Assembly: GCA_012295275.1 (NCBI GenBank)
Contig: CM022666.1
Coordinates: 7,405,765-7,430,764, forward strand
DNA: 25,000 nucleotides
From: Chrysomallon squamiferum
Lineage: Eukaryota; Mollusca; Gastropoda; Neomphalida; Peltospiridae
Direction of reading: 5' to 3'
In this document: piece by piece, positions 20,979 through 25,000 of the stretch
Numbering within the stretch: position 1 is the stretch's first letter
Layout of the letters: each line of letters opens with the position of its first letter
The notes under the pieces: generated by a model
What the model was told of the DNA's origin: nothing
What the model saw: only the letters and a program-made list of their open reading frames with translations
Databases searched by the model: none
Position numbers and translations under genes: made by a program

Positions 20979-22880
20979 TCAATCTTGTAACACATTTTCA
21001 GAATTCACCTGAAAAAAAAAAAAAAAAAATATGAAGAATAAATTTATGTAAAATTTCACCTGAAACAAAATAATAAAAATTATAGGGTGAATTTATGTAA
21101 AATTTCCCATAAAAAAATTATCATATATTTACCAATATTACACTTCACACTTTTTTAAATATTAAATCTTACAAATACAAATCATTAGTTTATGACATTT
21201 TGAAATGTATTTTTAACTTTAATGCACTGTACAATATAAGCATGATATAATCCAGCATATTAAAATAATAAAAACTGCTATGAATAACAGCTAAATATTA
21301 GATATAATTTAAAAAAAATCTTGATAACATGCTATGCAATGCATACTAATATATATATATAAAGGAATATTATTTGTTCCATATAAAATTTATAATATAA
21401 TATTTGTTGCATTTGACTTGTAATATTTTCCACAGCTTCTGCTTCCATTATTACTACAAATACTTCTACTACAGCAACAAATACTAATACAACAACAACA
21501 AATACTGATATGATAACTACAAAGACTACTACTACTACTACTACTATAAATATTAATAAATTTACTGCTGCTACCACAACTACAAATACAACTATTCCAA
21601 ATGCTACCATTACAACTGCTATGACTACTACAATTACTCCACTATTACTACTATTACTTCTACAACTACAAATACTACTCTACTACATTTACAGATACTA
21701 CATCAACTAAAATACTATTGCTGCTACAATTACTAGTACAACAACTACATTTACTGTTGCTGTAGTGTCTACAAATACTACTACTACAACAGCCATAAAT
21801 ATTACTATTTCTACAAGTACCGCTATTACTACAACTACAAATACTACTATATATAACTATCTTTACTATTTCTGTTATTATTAGTGCTATTACAAGTACT
21901 ACTTCAACTATTACTACTACTACTAATATTATGATAGTAATAACAACAAAGATTATAATAATAATGATACTGGTGGTACTAGTTATAGTAGTAGTAGTAG
22001 CAATGGTAGTAGTTGTAGCAGTACCAACAGATATCATAATATTAATACAACAATAAAAACAACAAAGTTACTAAGAATAATACTAATAATAACCACAATA
22101 ACACCAATAATAACAACAGCAATAACAACAATAATATATCAAAATGACTCTTAATTTAAAAAAAATAAAATAAAAAATAAAAAACCTTTCTTTCCAGATT
22201 GAGATAGCCATCAATCTTATCCTGCACTTTATGTGTTTTTATCTTTTCTTCTGTCAGATGCATCACCCCACATGACCTCAAAGCTTCATCCACAATCTCC
22301 ATGACAACAGAACGCATTTGCACCTCCTTATACTGGAGATCTTCTAAGTCGAAGTGTATGGGATCTGTACGCATTTCTGAGGGTGTGGTGCTCAGTTTTT
22401 TGTTCCTATGAAAGCAAAAGGGTTAAACAGCAGAATAGGTTTTTAGAAAAGATTTTTATGTTATAAATTAAAAATGAAATATCAGAATTTTTTTTTTTTT
22501 TTTTCTGTTATAATTTGTAAAAGTGAAAGTCCAAAAATGGATTAAATTTAGATATATATTAGTATTTAATTATTATAATAATTAATTTAAACGGGGGGAA
22601 AAAATTGACATTTTTATAAAAACAATATAAAAACTGCTTTTCATTTTTTTTTCATTTTTATCTTTTTAATTATAACTAATGCAGATCTTGAAACAGAAAA
22701 ATTTAAGATGAAAAATAATAAGGAAATATATTTAAAATTTATTTTTACCATAAATTGAAAGCTTTCCACATAAATCTTTTGGTTTCATGGTCATTTTCAT
22801 CCTGCAATCTTAACACATAAATACTTGTCATCCTCTGAAAAAAATCAAAAAAATAAATAATAATAATAATAACAATAATA

Positions 22881-22927
<47 letters not shown>

Positions 22928-23899
22928 TAATAAATGAATAAATTAAATAGGAGAAATACATTAATCTGTGAAAATTTAACAACTAGCCTGAACTTGTAAG
23001 TCGTGATAAAATGTCTTTGTTGTTATGAAGTCATTACTGCTGTTGTTATATTATTAATATTGCTGTATTATTATTACTAGTAGTAGTAGTAGTAGCAGTG
23101 GTAGCAGTATTTTTATTATTATTATTATTGTAACTGTTGCTATAATTATTATTATTGTTTGTTATTATTATTATTGTTGTTACAATTGATATTACTTTCC
23201 TTCTTTTTATTATTTTCATCCCAACATCTATTTTTATTCCTACCATTATTGTTATTATTATATTTCTTATTATCATCATCATAATTATTTTAATATTATT
23301 ATTATTATCAGTAGTAGTAGTAGTAGTAGTAAAATATCATTATAAATATTACTATTATTATCACTTTATATTATTATTCTTATTATTATCATATTTATCC
23401 TTTTATTATTATTATTATTATTATTTCTATTATCATCGTAGTCTTTTCATTATTAGTATTAATAGTAGCAGTGGCAGTAGTGGTAGTAATAGCAGTAGTA
23501 GTAGTAGTAGTAGTTGTAATAGTATAATTAATACTGCTATCAGTAAGGAAAGATAACTCTACTTACTTTAGAAAACATGATGGCGTGTATTTTACCATTA
23601 ATACACACAGTTGTAATTTTAGAATCTTCTGGAAGAGGCAGCAGTTTTTCATCCAAACTACACCCACCAAAATCTTTATTGATATAAAAATAAAAAAATA
23701 TTTCATATTAGTTATATAATAAATATAAGGTAGTCATAAAATGTATACAATTTATACTGAGATTGTCAGAGAAATGTTTAGTGTATTATAAATAGCAGTT
23801 GTAAAATGAACTTTCTAAATCTTTAATAATAGTTGTAGTTGTAGTTGTAGTAATAGTATTAATGGTAGTAGTAGTAGTAGTAGTAGCAGTATAATTTCA

Positions 23900-23954
<55 letters not shown>

Positions 23955-24414
23955 TTTAATAATCATAATAAAAATAATAATTTTAATAATAGTAGCAATA
24001 ACAGAAATTTTAATATAATAATAATATTAATATTAATAGAAATAATAATAATTTTAATAATAACAGTAGTAATATTAACAGTAATAATAATAGCAATAAT
24101 AACAGAAATAATCATTTCAACAACAGCAACAATACTAACAATAATAAAATAAATTTTAATAATAACGGCAGTAACAATCAGTATTAACAGAAATTCACAC
24201 AAACACACATATATACGTACCCATGCACACACATTATTAATAAACAAAACTACAAAATAATGTGTTTTTTTTTGTTTTAAAACTTACAGGAAGGACGTGA
24301 AAGATCCTCCACGCGCAGAACCAGTTTTCCTGTTGACAGTGAAACACAGCGAAGTCGTCCATTGAACAAAATAAACAAATAATCGGAGCCAGTCGGTCCA
24401 AACACTTGAGATAC
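20979..24414 (-). CDS. Unidentified protein, partial, with beta-propeller-like segment
   Basis: Proposed exons on the minus strand, in gene order: 24414-24288, 23673-23567, 22834-22749, 22405-22186 and a terminal 21008-20979. Phases close throughout (1, 0, 2, 0). The 5' part lies beyond the window. The first exon encodes GSDYLFILFNGRLRCVSLST followed by GKLVLRVEDL, typical of a WD40 or quinoprotein propeller blade. The next has ITTVCINGKIHAIMFSK, another paired-strand segment. The fourth is probably helical and charged: DLEDLQYKEVQMRSVVMEIV, then HLTEEKIKTHKVQDKIDGYL. The last exon adds only VNSENVLQD and a stop and is the least certain; the donor before it (GTTTTT) is weak. I do not recognise the protein. 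Introns carry long triplet microsatellites. Confidence 0.55.
21430..22140. repeat. Long mixed triplet array (ACT/ACA/AAT, then AGT/AAC)
   Basis: About 700 bp read as imperfect trinucleotides: ACT, ACA, AAT, GCT on the left, turning to AGT and AAC/AAT near 21960. It lies in the last proposed intron of the propeller-like gene. Open frames across it are Thr-rich or Val-rich artefacts. Confidence 0.8.
22857..22926. repeat. (AAT)n followed by (GAT)n in intron
   Basis: (AAT)n lies at about 22857-22880, then an almost pure (GAT)n run to about 22926. The block begins about 20 bp from the exon at 22749-22834. Confidence 0.9.
23046..23535. repeat. Mixed ATT/AGT triplet repeats in intron
   Basis: TTA/ATT-rich DNA is broken by AGT and GTA runs at about 23078-23105, 23310-23332 and 23460-23520. 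Confidence 0.8.
23828..24190. repeat. (GTA)n then (AAT)n mixed triplet array in intron
   Basis: GTA/GTT triplets lie at 23830-23890, a clean (AAT)n run at 23902-23953, then AAT mixed with AAC and AGT to about 24185. Confidence 0.8.
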
Positions 24415-25000
24415 CTGAGAAAACAAAAAACCAAAAAAAAAAGTACAGTGTTTTCAGTTAAAAAAAAATTAAAAATTAAAAAAAAAAGTAAAATGTCTGT
24501 CATTGTTATGGTCACAGTTAAAAAAAAAAAAGAAAAAAAAAGTATCTGTATGATATTCAATTAAAAAAAAATTACCATCTTCAGAAAAAGAAATTAAAAA
24601 TATCTTTTGCTGTCATGATTACTACAAACATTAATTACCATCTTCAGTAAAAAAAGATAAAAATGTTTTTCATTGCCATGGTTACTGTAAATATAAATTA
24701 CTATCTTCAGTAAAAAGAGATAGAAATTAATGGAACCTTGAAATGACTTTAAAAAAAAAAAAAAAAATAGAATAAAGTTCCAGATCTTTAAGACAAACAA
24801 AATACTGATACTACATTGCTGTGGGTTTAAGATCTTCAGTAATAATAAAAGAAGGTAGGACTGTTCTTAGTTGTCATGGCAACAGCTGACTTTATTCCAT
24901 GCTGTCATAGATTTCAGTATTGTACCAAGTTTTTAATACCCACTGAGATTCCAAACCATTAAAACCAACAGATATGAGTAAACCACAAAACAGATTAATA
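24415..25000. repeat. Intronic or upstream DNA with a 66-72 bp short tandem repeat
   Basis: Between about 24570 and 24730 a unit containing ATTACCATCTTCAG, an A-rich stretch, then TTTTCATTGCCATGGTTAC and AAATATAAATT is repeated about two and a half times. Poly(A) tracts surround it. No further exon of the propeller-like gene could be recognised up to the window end. Confidence 0.55.

Overview
This is nuclear DNA from an animal. Genes are split by short introns (about 100-1000 bp) with GT..AG borders, eukaryotic tRNA genes are present, and a secreted lipase of the pancreatic-lipase family is encoded. The DNA is very AT-rich and crowded with microsatellites: (ATT)n, (GTT)n, (TTC)n, (TG)n, (TA)n, (CT)n, (GA)n, (AGTC)n. 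This texture, with compact introns, suggests a marine invertebrate, perhaps a mollusc or other lophotrochozoan. That is an impression; no marker here fixes the species.

Layout. 1-1190: a 24-26 bp minisatellite. 1560-4070: three tRNA-Thr(AGT) genes and one tRNA fragment in low-complexity DNA. 5277-5546: a diverged inverted copy of an element found downstream, ending in an 88 bp (TA)n palindrome. 5735-8316 (+): a five-exon gene whose product, about 194 aa and without a signal peptide, resembles the interleukin-1/IL-18 beta-trefoil cytokines. Its last two coding exons, poly(A) signal, 3' flank and a tRNA-Thr pseudogene recur as a tandem array (7593-12263). There are three intact copies of the exon pair but only one copy of exons 1-3. 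A diverged, possibly related exon follows at 12453-12610. 12883: a fourth tRNA-Thr. 13171-18045 (-): an eight-exon lipase with catalytic triad and PLAT domain, complete except for a one-base frame break in exon 5. 18046-19588: lipase promoter, repeats and no recognised gene. 19589: a fifth tRNA-Thr. 19663-20650: simple and diverged tandem repeats. 20979-24414 (-): the 3' part of an unidentified gene with a WD40/beta-propeller-like strand pattern, starting beyond the window.

The main result is the IL-1-like gene with a tripled terminal exon pair. IL-1 family cytokines are generally described from vertebrates. If the host is an invertebrate, this would be an unusual immune-type gene able to make several C-terminal variants from one promoter by alternative last-exon choice. 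The family call rests on motif and strand-pattern similarity judged by eye. The exon structure rests on splice phases that close exactly. Lipase and cytokine-like gene are simply neighbours; nothing shows that they work together.
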